Below, one piece after another: positions 51,164 through 59,972 of a stretch of 64,000 nucleotides of DNA. Position 1 is the stretch's first letter. Each line of letters begins with the position of its first letter. The DNA lies in the NCBI GenBank assembly GCA_947498645.1, contig CANMKS010000003.1, forward strand, positions 1-64,000, written 5' to 3'. The DNA comes from an uncultured Paracoccaceae bacterium. Its GTDB lineage: Bacteria; Pseudomonadota; Alphaproteobacteria; Rhodobacterales; Rhodobacteraceae. Made by a program: the position numbers and the translations under genes. The notes beneath the pieces were generated by a model. That model searched no databases, was not told the DNA's origin, and was given only the letters and a program-made list of their open reading frames with translations.

Positions 51164-52108
51164 ATGACAACGACCGTAAGCCAAAAACTGCCCCACCAGA
51201 CCAATCAGAAATTCGTGACAGATGCTGGTTTCGAAACATCGATGTTGTTCCACAAGGGCTATGACATGCCCCATTTCGCCTTCTTCCCGATGCTGCGCAC
51301 CGAAGATGGCCGCGCTGCCATGCGGGAATATATCGCGCCGTTCATGGAGACGGCACGTCAACACGATGCCGGTTTCATCCTCGACACCAACACGTGGCGG
51401 TCCAGCCCAGACTGGCTGGACTTGCTTGGCTACGCCAAGCGAGATCACGTCGAGGTTAACCGAGAGGCCGTGGCGTTTGCCCAAGGGCTTCGCCGGGAAT
51501 TTGGTGGCGGTGCAGACGTCATTGTCAATGGTGTGATCGGCCCGCGCGGCGATGGCTATGACCCGTCAAGTATCATGACCGCAACCGAGGCTGAAGACTA
51601 CCACGCCTTTCAGGTCGGCATTTTTGCCGACAATGGCGTGGATATGGTATCCGCGCTCACCATGACCAACACCCCGGAAGCGATTGGAATTGCGCGTGCG
51701 GCTGGGGATCGTGGTCTGCCCGGTGCGATCAGCTTTACATTGGAAACTGATGGGCGTCTGCCCACTGGCGAGACGCTGGCGCATGCCATCGCACAGGTCG
51801 ACGCAAGCTGTTCCCGCAAGCCCGCCTATTACATGATCAATTGCGCGCACCCGGACCATTTCACCGGCATGTTGCAGCAGGGCGGAGATTGGGTGTACCG
51901 CATCCAGGGGTTGCGTTGCAATGCGTCGCGCATGTCCCATGCGGAACTCGACTGTTGCGAAGAACTGGATGACGGCAACCCAGGCGAACTTGCACGGCAG
52001 TATTCGGAAATCACGCGTTTCTTGCCCAAGCTGAACGTCTTCGGCGGTTGTTGCGGGACCGATCATCGGCACGTCGCAAAGATCTGCGACGCCCTGCATA
52101 CCGACTAA
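51164..52108 (+). CDS. Homocysteine S-methyltransferase-family protein (module 2)
   Basis: 314 residues, paralogue of the 42540 protein. Zinc ligands: C in YYMINCAHPDHF and the CC pair in FGGCCGTDHRHV. The C-terminal helix (AKICDALHTD) is intact here, unlike in module 1. GGAG precedes ATG 51164. Downstream on the same strand come a small DUF1127-like protein, an MddA-like methyltransferase, another DUF1127 protein and a secreted barrel-like protein, suggesting one operon concerned with methylated sulfur or amine compounds. The substrate is inferred only. Confidence 0.87.
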   Translation: MTTTVSQKLPHQTNQKFVTDAGFETSMLFHKGYDMPHFAFFPMLRTEDGRAAMREYIAPFMETARQHDAGFILDTNTWRSSPDWLDLLGYAKRDHVEVNREAVAFAQGLRREFGGGADVIVNGVIGPRGDGYDPSSIMTATEAEDYHAFQVGIFADNGVDMVSALTMTNTPEAIGIARAAGDRGLPGAISFTLETDGRLPTGETLAHAIAQVDASCSRKPAYYMINCAHPDHFTGMLQQGGDWVYRIQGLRCNASRMSHAELDCCEELDDGNPGELARQYSEITRFLPKLNVFGGCCGTDHRHVAKICDALHTD

Positions 52109-52124
52109 TCGAAGGAGAAACGCA

Positions 52125-52295
52125 ATGACCCATTTGTTTAGTGCCACGCTCCGCCGAATTCATGGAAGCTGGACCGCCCGCAACAATTTTAGGGCGCTCA
52201 CCAGGTATTTGGATGCCCAAGCTTTGACCGAGCTGGGTTTTCCACCTGCGCAACCGAAATTCAATCTGCGCGATTGGCTTTTACCGAAACCTTAG
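52125..52295 (+). CDS. Very small DUF1127-like protein
   Basis: 56 residues: MTHLFSATLRRIHGSWTARN and ALTRYLDAQALTELGFPPAQ, then FNLRDWLLPKP. The middle resembles the DUF1127 pattern (short Arg-rich helix plus LxxLxDxxLxxIG). AAGGAG before the ATG, 16 bp after the methyltransferase stop, strongly supports a real gene too short for many annotation cut-offs. DUF1127 proteins in alphaproteobacteria are small, sometimes RNA-binding, regulators. Confidence 0.65.
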   Translation: MTHLFSATLRRIHGSWTARNNFRALTRYLDAQALTELGFPPAQPKFNLRDWLLPKP

Positions 52296-52332
52296 AGCCA
52301 AACTACTGAAATTATTAAGAAAGGAGCGCAAT

Positions 52333-53082
52333 ATGTTCCGCATCCTTATCATGGCCTACGCCATCGTGTCTTATGTCGCCTTCCTAGCCGTCTTTCTTTG
52401 GCTTGTGGCATTTCTGCTCGATGTCGGTTCGATCCGAACCGCAAATGCCGACACACCTCTGCCTCAAGCAGCCGCGATCAACATCCTTCTGATCTCGCTT
52501 TTCGGCTTTGTGCACAGCGTGATGGCGCGTCCCGCGTTCAAACGGCAATGGACAAAGATCGTTCCAGGATCTGCGGAGCGCGCCACCTATGTGCTGCAAT
52601 CCTCGGCGCTGTTGGCGGTGATCATGCTGTTCTGGCAATCGATCCCGCATGTGATCTGGAGCGCCGATGGCCTTGCCGAAGTCGTGTTGCTGTCCGGTTT
52701 CGTCTCCGGGTTGGTGCTGATCGTCATCTCGACTTTCGCACTCGACCATTTCGAATTCACCGGATTGCGACAGGCCTGGAGCAATTTGAATTGCACCTCC
52801 GTCTCCGCTGCACGATTTCGCACGCCATTGCCCTACAGGATTGTGCGTCATCCATTGCAGCTGGGGATCCTGCTCGCCGTCTTTTCGGTGCCCGAGATGA
52901 CCGGCGGGGGTCTGCTCTTTGCTTGCGTCATGCTCGCCTACATCCTGATCGGCCTGCAATTCGAAGAACGCGCGCTGCTTCGCGAATTTGGCGATGACTA
53001 CGCAGCCTACCGCCTCCGCGTGCCGATGCTAGTGCCGCGCCTGCCCACAGCTTCGAAGCACAACGCGAGACTACGCGACTGA
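52333..53082 (+). CDS. mddA: MddA-like methanethiol S-methyltransferase
   Basis: 249 residues, about six membrane segments, of the NnrU/isoprenylcysteine-methyltransferase superfamily. The features FGFVHSVMARPAFKRQWTK, PGSAERATYVLQSS, DHFEFTGLRQAWS and PYRIVRHPLQLGILLAV match what I remember of MddA, which makes dimethyl sulfide from methanethiol and SAM. AGGAG precedes ATG 52333. Its position between a homocysteine methyltransferase-family gene and a barrel-like protein supports a sulfur-methyl role. Other members of the superfamily with different substrates cannot be excluded. Confidence 0.75.
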   Translation: MFRILIMAYAIVSYVAFLAVFLWLVAFLLDVGSIRTANADTPLPQAAAINILLISLFGFVHSVMARPAFKRQWTKIVPGSAERATYVLQSSALLAVIMLFWQSIPHVIWSADGLAEVVLLSGFVSGLVLIVISTFALDHFEFTGLRQAWSNLNCTSVSAARFRTPLPYRIVRHPLQLGILLAVFSVPEMTGGGLLFACVMLAYILIGLQFEERALLREFGDDYAAYRLRVPMLVPRLPTASKHNARLRD

Positions 53083-53135
53083 CTAGCTCAATCCCGGGGG
53101 CATCGCTGGGCCCGCCACATATCAAAGGACCAACC

Positions 53136-53339
53136 ATGGAACTGACATTGAATTCACGCTGCAACGCGCCCTCCGGCTTTCTGGTGGTCTTGCGCCGCTG
53201 GGCTGGAAGTTTCCGGGCCCATCGACAGCACCGACGAGCCATCAGGAGTATCTCCGAACTTCCCGATCACCTTCTGCGCGACATCGGACACGAAAAGCTG
53301 ATCACGCCACGGTGCAGTCCAGGCGTCTTCGGCTACTAA
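53136..53339 (+). CDS. DUF1127 protein
   Basis: 67 residues with the DUF1127 signature RRAIRSISELPDHLLRDIGH, preceded by an Arg-rich helix. Such small proteins occur widely in alphaproteobacteria; some affect phosphate, carbon or RNA turnover. The upstream sequence has a modest ribosome binding site. It lies between mddA and the AAACCC repeat. Confidence 0.7.
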   Translation: MELTLNSRCNAPSGFLVVLRRWAGSFRAHRQHRRAIRSISELPDHLLRDIGHEKLITPRCSPGVFGY

Positions 53340-53428
53340 CCGGCTCTCCGGAGCGACATTTACAAAGAATACCGGCCCGCACCCCACGCGGACCGACACG
53401 GAGCGACGTGCCAAAACGACACAACCGC

Positions 53429-53486
53429 AAACCCAAACCCAAACCCAAACCCAAACCCAAACCCAAACCCAAACCCAAACCCAAAC
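53429..53486 (+). repeat. AAACCC hexanucleotide tandem array
   Basis: Perfect tandem AAACCC, 58 bp or 9.67 copies, 25 bp upstream of the barrel-like protein start at 53511. It lies in the untranslated leader or in the promoter region. Slippage could change spacing in 6-bp steps. Confidence 0.97.
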
Positions 53487-53510
53487 TTGAATCGAAAAAA
53501 GGAATACCCA

Positions 53511-54095
53511 ATGCAACCCCTCAAATTCATTCTGGCCGCAGCGCTGGCCTCGACTGCATTCTCTGCGCAAGCGGACGGCATGCTGACGTCTTTTGACGTG
53601 GCCGAAGATCTCAGCCGCTTTACCTTCGCCGAAGCCCCGGTGTTCGACGACGGAATGCCTGCCTACGGCAATCCCTTCATCACTCAGGGATACGTCTATC
53701 CCGCCGGTACGTTAAATGGCGGCGTTGAAGGCACCTTGGCTGACGGCAGTCCGGCCTTTCCCGACAAGGTGATCGGCATCTGGACCTGCGACGGTTACCT
53801 GGTAGGCGATGGCATGCGCACTGAAACCGGCACAATCGTCATCACACGCCAGATCATCCAGTTCAATGACGGTGATCTTTTGATCACTCATGGTCCCGAA
53901 CTGGCAGATGTTGATGTCTCGGTCACGCGTGCTGTCACTGGCGGCACGGGCGATTATGCAAACGCACCGGCGGAGATCAGACAAGTGATGCTTGGCATGA
54001 CGGACGGCTACGGCGTGCGCCTGCAGATCGAACTGGGACAGCAGCAGGATGCGTACCTGTCGCAAGACGTCAGCGAAACCGCTGGCCGCCTGTGA
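53511..54095 (+). CDS. Secreted barrel-like protein (module 2)
   Basis: 194 residues with a signal peptide (MQPLKFILAAALASTAFSAQ) and the same barrel-like domain as the 43526 protein: DGMPAYGNPFITQGYVYPAG, DGSPAFPDKVIGIWTCDGYL and TGGTGDYANAP. AAGGA before ATG 53511 decides the start. The AAACCC array lies in its leader, which is odd and may affect expression. Function unknown. Confidence 0.75.
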   Translation: MQPLKFILAAALASTAFSAQADGMLTSFDVAEDLSRFTFAEAPVFDDGMPAYGNPFITQGYVYPAGTLNGGVEGTLADGSPAFPDKVIGIWTCDGYLVGDGMRTETGTIVITRQIIQFNDGDLLITHGPELADVDVSVTRAVTGGTGDYANAPAEIRQVMLGMTDGYGVRLQIELGQQQDAYLSQDVSETAGRL

Positions 54096-54228
54096 CCATC
54101 GCCCCCTGGGCACCCATTGATCATTCCGTCGGCGCGCATGTGCCCGCCGACGGTGAACATCACCTTAGCAATCACCTTGGCGCTGCCGAAAAAACACCGG
54201 CGTCGCATCGTTTTGACCGGATATTACT

Positions 54229-55635
54229 ATGACCTCCCTCGTTACCGAGTCGTCACTCACCGCCGCCACGCGCAACGCCAACTTTTCCGAAGCGCGATCG
54301 CTCCTGCGGCTCGCTGCTCCGATCGCAGCCATCGCGCTGGTCTCGATGGGGATGAGCGTCACTGACGCGGCTATGGTCGCGCTCCTGTTCGGTGCCGACG
54401 CATTGGCAGCCGTCGCAGTGGGTAGCGATCTTTACTCGATCCTCTATTATTTCGGGGTTGGTATCATCAGCGGTCTCGCCCCATTCTACACCGCCGCGGT
54501 CGTGCGCGCAGACGCAGATGCTCAGATTCGCTTGCAACGGATCGGCAAGGTTTGCGTCATGCTGATCGCGGCGCTTCTCGTGCCGATTGTCTGGAGCTCT
54601 CCGGACTGGTTGCGTCCCATGGGGATCGAACCCGCGCTCCTTGAGCATGGCCGGGGCTATACTCAGGCGATGGCGGTGACCCTCGTTCCAATGTTGGGGG
54701 TGGTGCTCTACCGGACAATGCTGACTGCTGCAGAAAGACCGCGTGTTTTTCTTTGCGTCACGCTTGCGATGCTGCCCTTGAACGCGGCATTCAACTATTT
54801 CCTGATGATGGGCGCTGGTCCGATGCCCGGGCTTGGCGTTGCAGGCGCAGGCGTTTCCTCTCTTCTAGTGGCAACGGCCATCCTTGTCGTGCTGGCGATC
54901 ATTGGCCGGGTCAAGACAAGGACGTCGAACCCCATCCAGTTCGATTGGAGCGAGCTATTCGCAGTTGTGCGGGTGGGGCTGCCAATTGGCATCACAGCCG
55001 TTGCCGAGGTCGGCGTTTACCTTGGCGCTACAATATATGCTGCCACGCTCGGAGCCGCCGATGCCGCTGCGCATGTTCTGGTGCTGCGGGTCGCAGGCGT
55101 GGCTTATGCAATTCCGATGGCGCTGCTTCAAGCCTCGATGGTGCGCATGGCGCGGGCCGAAACGCTGGCTGATCCCGCACTGCAACACGCGGTCACCCGG
55201 TCCAGCATTTTTCTGGGTCTGGGGAGTGGATTTCTGCTGTTTGCAGGTTTGGCTGCGGTGGCCGATCCGCTTTCGACGGCGTTTCTCGGCGCAGATCAAA
55301 TCGGCGCAGCCGCCGGTCTTGCTGCAGGGCTTCTGCTTTTGCTCGGTGTTATCGAGTTGTTCGAAAGCCCCTGTCTTGCGGCGGCTGGCATTCTGCGCGG
55401 GCGCAAAGACACCCGCGCGCCCATGTTGTTCACCATCGCCGGAAACTGGGTCATCGGTGCGCCCTTGGGCATCTATCTTTGTGAGTTTCAGCAGATGGGG
55501 ATCACCGGCGTCTGGACCGGTTTGTTGGTTGGAATGGCTGTGACAACGCTGCTGACCCTGGCACGACTCGTCCAAACGGTAGCGCGCCCGCAAATGCCTA
55601 TGCCACGCTTTTCTCGAATGCGGAGGGCGGCGTGA
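54229..55635 (+). CDS. MATE-family efflux transporter
   Basis: 468 residues with twelve predicted membrane segments in the two-lobe MATE arrangement; ARSLLRLAAPIAAIALVSMG and the second-lobe start GLPIGITAVAEVGVYL are typical. MATE proteins export organic cations, drugs or metabolites using Na+ or H+. It lies 134 bp after the module 2 secreted protein on the same strand. Substrate unknown. Confidence 0.9.
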   Translation: MTSLVTESSLTAATRNANFSEARSLLRLAAPIAAIALVSMGMSVTDAAMVALLFGADALAAVAVGSDLYSILYYFGVGIISGLAPFYTAAVVRADADAQIRLQRIGKVCVMLIAALLVPIVWSSPDWLRPMGIEPALLEHGRGYTQAMAVTLVPMLGVVLYRTMLTAAERPRVFLCVTLAMLPLNAAFNYFLMMGAGPMPGLGVAGAGVSSLLVATAILVVLAIIGRVKTRTSNPIQFDWSELFAVVRVGLPIGITAVAEVGVYLGATIYAATLGAADAAAHVLVLRVAGVAYAIPMALLQASMVRMARAETLADPALQHAVTRSSIFLGLGSGFLLFAGLAAVADPLSTAFLGADQIGAAAGLAAGLLLLLGVIELFESPCLAAAGILRGRKDTRAPMLFTIAGNWVIGAPLGIYLCEFQQMGITGVWTGLLVGMAVTTLLTLARLVQTVARPQMPMPRFSRMRRAA

Positions 55636-55713
55636 CCTTTGCTAGCCGCTAACGTGCACACCCCACACGGCGAATTCCAGCATCAAGCGCTGAGCCAAGA
55701 AGGAGACAACTAA

Positions 55714-56202
55714 ATGCTGATTACACACAGCACATTCATTGCCAGTCCCATCCAACAGGTCTGGAAGACAACAACAGATATCAACAGTTGGACTGACTGG
55801 GCCCCAACCGTGCAAACTGCACATCGCATTGACAAATTGGGTTTTGGTGTTGGCAGTCAAGCCATCATCAAACAGCCGATGCAATCCAGAACAGTCTGGA
55901 CCGTGACAGAGATCACTGATGGCCAGTTCTTTGCGTGGGAAACCTCTGGCAAAGCCTTTCGCATGCGGGCAACCCATCGGCTGGCCAGTTACGACAACGG
56001 GACCAACTGCACCCTGACAGTCAAGCTGGTCGGGCCCGTTGCGATAATTTGCGCGGTCTTTCTCGCCCCGCTGATCTGGCTTGCTCTGATGCAAGAGAAC
56101 CGCGGGCTAAAGCGCTGGTGCGAGACGGTTCGGCGGCCAAATCCAACCACGACAACTCACCCTCCTCATACCACCGTCTGCGACGCAAAAGCAGACCTCT
56201 GA
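55714..56202 (+). CDS. SRPBCC-domain protein with C-terminal membrane segment
   Basis: 162 residues. The START-like domain (STFIASPIQQVWKTTTDINS, WTDWAPTV, GSQAIIKQP) is followed by one membrane segment (VAIICAVFLAPLIWLALM) and a basic, threonine/proline-rich tail. Such proteins bind hydrophobic ligands at the membrane. AAGGAG precedes ATG 55714. It is followed by two small membrane protein genes in the same direction. Confidence 0.8.
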   Translation: MLITHSTFIASPIQQVWKTTTDINSWTDWAPTVQTAHRIDKLGFGVGSQAIIKQPMQSRTVWTVTEITDGQFFAWETSGKAFRMRATHRLASYDNGTNCTLTVKLVGPVAIICAVFLAPLIWLALMQENRGLKRWCETVRRPNPTTTTHPPHTTVCDAKADL

Positions 56203-56230
56203 AACTGCCAACCCTTTAAAGGACAGACCG

Positions 56231-56635
56231 ATGAGACTTGACGGACGTCGCATACTTCGATGGCATGCCACCTTTCTTATGATACTTACCCCGATCCTAA
56301 CCTGCGCCACCTACTTTGGCGGGTTTACGGGCTTCGGTCCTTATGGCGGACTTGCCGGAAACGATATGGCCATCGTGGGCCTTGTTCAGGCCTACCCATT
56401 GATGGGGCTTGTCGCGGTTTCCATGTGGATGGGTTCGCGCGGCTCAGCCGCAAAGCGCTACAGCGTGCTTGCAATAGCCGCGCACTGCGTTCCGTTTTCG
56501 GCACTGCTGATGCTTTGGGGGCCAATCATGGACAGCCCGATCGCTTCTGCTATTCCACTAAGCTTTCTGATACATGGCGGTGGCGTTGCAGCCGAACTGG
56601 TGTCGATGAAACTTGGTTACGGGACAAAGACCTAG
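56231..56635 (+). CDS. Four-TM membrane protein of unknown function
   Basis: 134 residues, about four membrane segments (FLMILTPILTCATYF, AIVGLVQAYPLMGLVAVSMW, YSVLAIAAHCVPFSALLMLW, SAIPLSFLIHGGGVAAEL). Conserved histidines sit near the N-terminus and in the last helix. I recognise no family. It is followed directly by the DUF6653-like gene (1 bp gap), so the two are cotranscribed. Confidence 0.7.
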   Translation: MRLDGRRILRWHATFLMILTPILTCATYFGGFTGFGPYGGLAGNDMAIVGLVQAYPLMGLVAVSMWMGSRGSAAKRYSVLAIAAHCVPFSALLMLWGPIMDSPIASAIPLSFLIHGGGVAAELVSMKLGYGTKT

Positions 56636-56636
56636 A

Positions 56637-57125
56637 ATGGACATCGCTAGAATATCAGAACGCCTCATGGGCATGGACGATGCCACCTGGGAGCGCCACG
56701 CAAACCCGTGGAGCGGTTGGTCACGCATCACGATCCTCCCGCTTCTGTGCTTGGCTATCATGTCGCGTGTCTGGGTGGGGTGGGGAGCACTGTGGCCCGT
56801 GCTTGCTGTCGTGATTTGGACATGGGCCAATCCGCGCCTGTTTGGTCCACCGGCTCATCACAACGCCTGGATGACAAAAGCGGTGTTAGGCGAGCGTATA
56901 TGGCTGGCTCGCAATTCACACCCAATCCCGGCCCGCCACCTGCGGGTCGCAAAGTTCTTGACCTACACCGCTGGCATCGGTGCAATCGTGCTTGTTTATG
57001 GCCTGTGGGAGATCAAGGTCGGTTGGATCACAACGGGCCTCACGCTAACCATGGGAGCAAAGCTCTGGTTTCTTGACCGCATGGTGTGGTTGCACGCTGA
57101 TATTGGCGATACGTTCGCGCCTTGA
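56637..57125 (+). CDS. DUF6653-like membrane protein
   Basis: 162 residues. The segment WERHANPWSGWSRITILPLL and the later WANPRLFGPPAHHNAWMTKA and GERIWLARNS match, to my memory, the DUF6653 family of small membrane proteins. Two or three membrane segments. The ATG lies one base after the stop of the previous gene, with the last bases of that gene as leader. Function unknown. Confidence 0.75.
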   Translation: MDIARISERLMGMDDATWERHANPWSGWSRITILPLLCLAIMSRVWVGWGALWPVLAVVIWTWANPRLFGPPAHHNAWMTKAVLGERIWLARNSHPIPARHLRVAKFLTYTAGIGAIVLVYGLWEIKVGWITTGLTLTMGAKLWFLDRMVWLHADIGDTFAP

Positions 57126-57529
57126 GAATTCATAGTAACCCGCTGGCATTGAGGATCCTCGGGTGTCGGGAGATTGGAAGCAGACCTTCGCCGCGATACA
57201 GTATGCCGACACTATGGGCTCCAAGCCGCCGTTCGATCAGTTGCAGCATCTTGCCGCCACGCCAGCTTTGCTCAGATGAAACGGCCCAAACCGGACATTC
57301 ACTCATAGGACAGTATGCTGCGGCGCCGCCCGTTGAACCGGACATTCACTGCAGCCGCTAAATCTGCAGATTGGCGAGTTACTATGCTTCCAGCCATATA
57401 TTTCGCCAGTTTGCTCTGATGCGGCCTCAGTCATCGTCTAGAGGGACGGTTTTGAACTTAGATTTGACATGAATCGGTGCGATTCATTGAAGAGTTGAGC
57501 GGTGTAGGAGAGCACGTCAGCCCGCCAAG
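57126..57529. other. Intergenic region with dispersed repeat copy 8
   Basis: No supported gene. Dispersed repeat copy 8 occupies 57280-57360. The remaining 170 bp probably carry the promoter of the ABC exporter genes. Confidence 0.45.
57280..57360 (+). repeat. Dispersed intergenic repeat, copy 8
   Basis: Head ACGGCCCAAACCGGACATTC, hairpin region GCTGCGGCGCCGCC, then GAACCGGACATTCACTGCAGC. Confidence 0.75.
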
Positions 57530-58318
57530 ATGTCGGCAAAACGGAACGTGTTGGACAAAGAGCAGATGATTACAGTCACGAACTTCAGCAAGCAATACAA
57601 AGGCTTCACGGCGGTGAAGGACCTTAGTTTTTCGGTCGAACCAGGCCAAATCCTTGGATTGCTCGGGCCGAATGGGGCAGGTAAGACAACGACCCTGCGT
57701 ACATTGTGCGGGATTATCCCGCCCAGCTCGGGGAGTTTGTCGGTTGCTGGCCATAACGTTGTTCAATCGCCAATCGCAGCCAAAGCCAACCTGGGCTATA
57801 TTCCTGACGATCCACGACTTTTTGACACGATGACGGTTTGGGAACACCTCGCTTTTACTGCGGCGGCTTACAAACTCGCGGACTTCGAAAAGGATGCTGA
57901 AGCGCTTCTTGCGTCATTCGAACTTACCCACAAGCGCAACACGGTCGTCCATGACTTGTCGCGTGGTATGCGCCAGAAGGTGGCAATCGCCTGCGCTTTT
58001 CTGCACAACCCCAAAGTGATCTTGTTCGATGAACCCCTGACAGGGCTCGATCCCCAAGGTATCCGGAGGATTCAGCAGGCAATCCGCGAACGTGCCCAGG
58101 CAGGTGCATCCATCATTATCAGCTCGCACCTTTTGAGTCTGTTCGAGAACCTTTGTACGCACATCATGGTGCTAAACCTTGGAGAGTGCCGCCGGTTTGG
58201 CACGATGGAAGACCTCCTAAGCGAGGTCGGCACGACGGATAGCACGTCAGCCCTTGAAGAAGTGTATTTCGCAATCACACAGGCTTCAGACGATACGGCT
58301 GACAAGGTGGCCGTCTGA
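57530..58318 (+). CDS. ABC transporter ATP-binding protein
   Basis: 262 residues. Walker A GPNGAGKTTT, signature LSRGMRQKV, Walker B VILFDEP and H-loop SSHL are all present. The domain type (ABC-2-like exporter) and adjacent permease gene indicate an exporter. ATG 57566 (MITVTNFSKQYK) would give the usual length; ATG 57530 adds 12 residues. The permease gene follows after 3 bp. Confidence 0.9.
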   Translation: MSAKRNVLDKEQMITVTNFSKQYKGFTAVKDLSFSVEPGQILGLLGPNGAGKTTTLRTLCGIIPPSSGSLSVAGHNVVQSPIAAKANLGYIPDDPRLFDTMTVWEHLAFTAAAYKLADFEKDAEALLASFELTHKRNTVVHDLSRGMRQKVAIACAFLHNPKVILFDEPLTGLDPQGIRRIQQAIRERAQAGASIIISSHLLSLFENLCTHIMVLNLGECRRFGTMEDLLSEVGTTDSTSALEEVYFAITQASDDTADKVAV

Positions 58319-58321
58319 ACC

Positions 58322-59950
58322 ATGAATTCTGCACTGACCCAACTTCTTATTTTGCGACTGCGAGGCGGCCTGCGCGAACGCCTGCTTCAGTTGGCAAGCG
58401 TGCGTGGCCTGATGTTTACTCTCGCCTTCGGAGGGATCGTTTGGTTCATCATCGCGTCCAACGGCGCTCCAGACTCTGGCCTATTGGGAACTGAGACTTT
58501 GGACTGGCAGGCGATGAACACGCAGATCATCACGTTCATGCCGCTTAGCCTGCTCGGGTTGTCGCTCCTCACCGTCTTTATGACGACCGGTCCTACGTTT
58601 CATTTTTCGTCGAATGAGGTCAATTTTCTCTTTACTGGGCCTTTCCGCAGAAGGGATCTAATCCTCTACAAATTCTGCGCCTATCTCGCCGGGGTCATAT
58701 TGACGAGCTTGTTCGTCACGCTCATGGCACCCGCGCAAGCAGGATCGCCTCTATTCGTGTTTATCGCCACGCTCCTTACGCTTGTGTTCGTACAGTTGAA
58801 CAGTGCCGTCATCGGAATGGCTGGGTACGCGATCGAGGGTCATTGGCTCGCGAAGATACGATGGCCCGCGACTGCGCTATCTGGCGCCATTGCTGTAGGA
58901 GCCGTGCTATACGCATGGGCCACGCCCGACTACGGTATTCTCGGCATGCTGTCTGGGTTTCGACACTCATGGATCGGGGCCATCATCTTGTTCCCTTACG
59001 TTGTGTTCGCCGAACTCTATGTGGCTGAAACCATCTCACAGCTGACCCTCTGGGCCCTTGTTGCGGTTGTCATCAATGCGGCGTTGTTGCGTGCTGCTGT
59101 CTTGCTTGACGCACGCACGATTGACCGCGCACTAGCGGAAAACGCCCGCATGAGCAGCCGATGGGAGCGCATCAAAGAAGGCGGATCTTTCTTTGCGACA
59201 CAGCAGACCGAGTTGCGTTCGATACAGCGTGCACCAATGCTTGGCGGCCTTGGGCCAATCGCCTGGCGACAGACCCTCAATGCATTACGCAATTCGTTCA
59301 AGATTTTCATCATATTTGCCGGTCTCGCCGCCTGTATTGCTCCGGTTTCTTTGGCGGTCGGTGCGCCACTGACCGATCCAGAGACAGTGATGGTTGTCTA
59401 TGTCTTATTCGCATTCATCATACCCCGCAATCTGGTCTGTGACTTTCGCGGTGACTTAAGCCGGATGGAAATCTACAAAACACTGCCAATCGCGCCCTGG
59501 CGCATTTGCGCAGGCCAACTCGTGGTTCAAGTGTTTCTGGCCTACGCTATTGCTTTGACAATGATCGGCAGCACACTGGTCTTTGAGACTGGGGTGACGT
59601 CACAAGTTGCGCTGATATTGGCTGCGTTTGCGCTTCCGTTGACGTTTCTCATTTATGCGACTGAGAACACGGTACATCTTCTGTTCCCGACCAAGCTGAT
59701 GGGGATGGGGCGGGCGGATTTTGAATTTCTTGGTCGCGCAATTATCGAGTTTATCGCGAAGACGATTTTCACTCTTACTGCTATGGCGGCATCAGGTGCT
59801 GTAGGGCTGTTCGCATTCAACACAGTGGGAACCACGCTGGTTTTGTCTGGATTAGCCAGCTGGCTAACACTGACGTTTATTGGACTTCTGACATTGGTCG
59901 CACTGCAATATGCTTTCCTGCGCTTTGCGGTCGCTGAAACCATAGACTGA
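58322..59950 (+). CDS. ABC exporter permease
   Basis: 542 residues with about twelve membrane segments, of the putative ABC exporter type. The segment NEVNFLFTGPFRRRDLILYK near residue 100 and YKTLPIAPWRICAGQLVVQV are characteristic. It forms an exporter with the ATP-binding protein encoded 3 bp upstream. Substrate unknown; these systems are sometimes linked to envelope stress or drug export. Confidence 0.85.
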   Translation: MNSALTQLLILRLRGGLRERLLQLASVRGLMFTLAFGGIVWFIIASNGAPDSGLLGTETLDWQAMNTQIITFMPLSLLGLSLLTVFMTTGPTFHFSSNEVNFLFTGPFRRRDLILYKFCAYLAGVILTSLFVTLMAPAQAGSPLFVFIATLLTLVFVQLNSAVIGMAGYAIEGHWLAKIRWPATALSGAIAVGAVLYAWATPDYGILGMLSGFRHSWIGAIILFPYVVFAELYVAETISQLTLWALVAVVINAALLRAAVLLDARTIDRALAENARMSSRWERIKEGGSFFATQQTELRSIQRAPMLGGLGPIAWRQTLNALRNSFKIFIIFAGLAACIAPVSLAVGAPLTDPETVMVVYVLFAFIIPRNLVCDFRGDLSRMEIYKTLPIAPWRICAGQLVVQVFLAYAIALTMIGSTLVFETGVTSQVALILAAFALPLTFLIYATENTVHLLFPTKLMGMGRADFEFLGRAIIEFIAKTIFTLTAMAASGAVGLFAFNTVGTTLVLSGLASWLTLTFIGLLTLVALQYAFLRFAVAETID

Positions 59951-59972
59951 GTGTCCGTGACTAACAGAGGAA

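Noticed and set aside
53429..53486. CRISPR array or telomere-like sequence
   Set aside because: The unit is six bases with no spacers, and it lies inside a chromosome-like gene context, so neither fits.
53312..53596. Open frame encoding a KPKPKP tract across the AAACCC array, and GLGLGL and VWVWVW frames on the other strand
   Set aside because: All arise from the hexanucleotide repeat itself; the real gene starts at 53511 with its own ribosome binding site and signal peptide.
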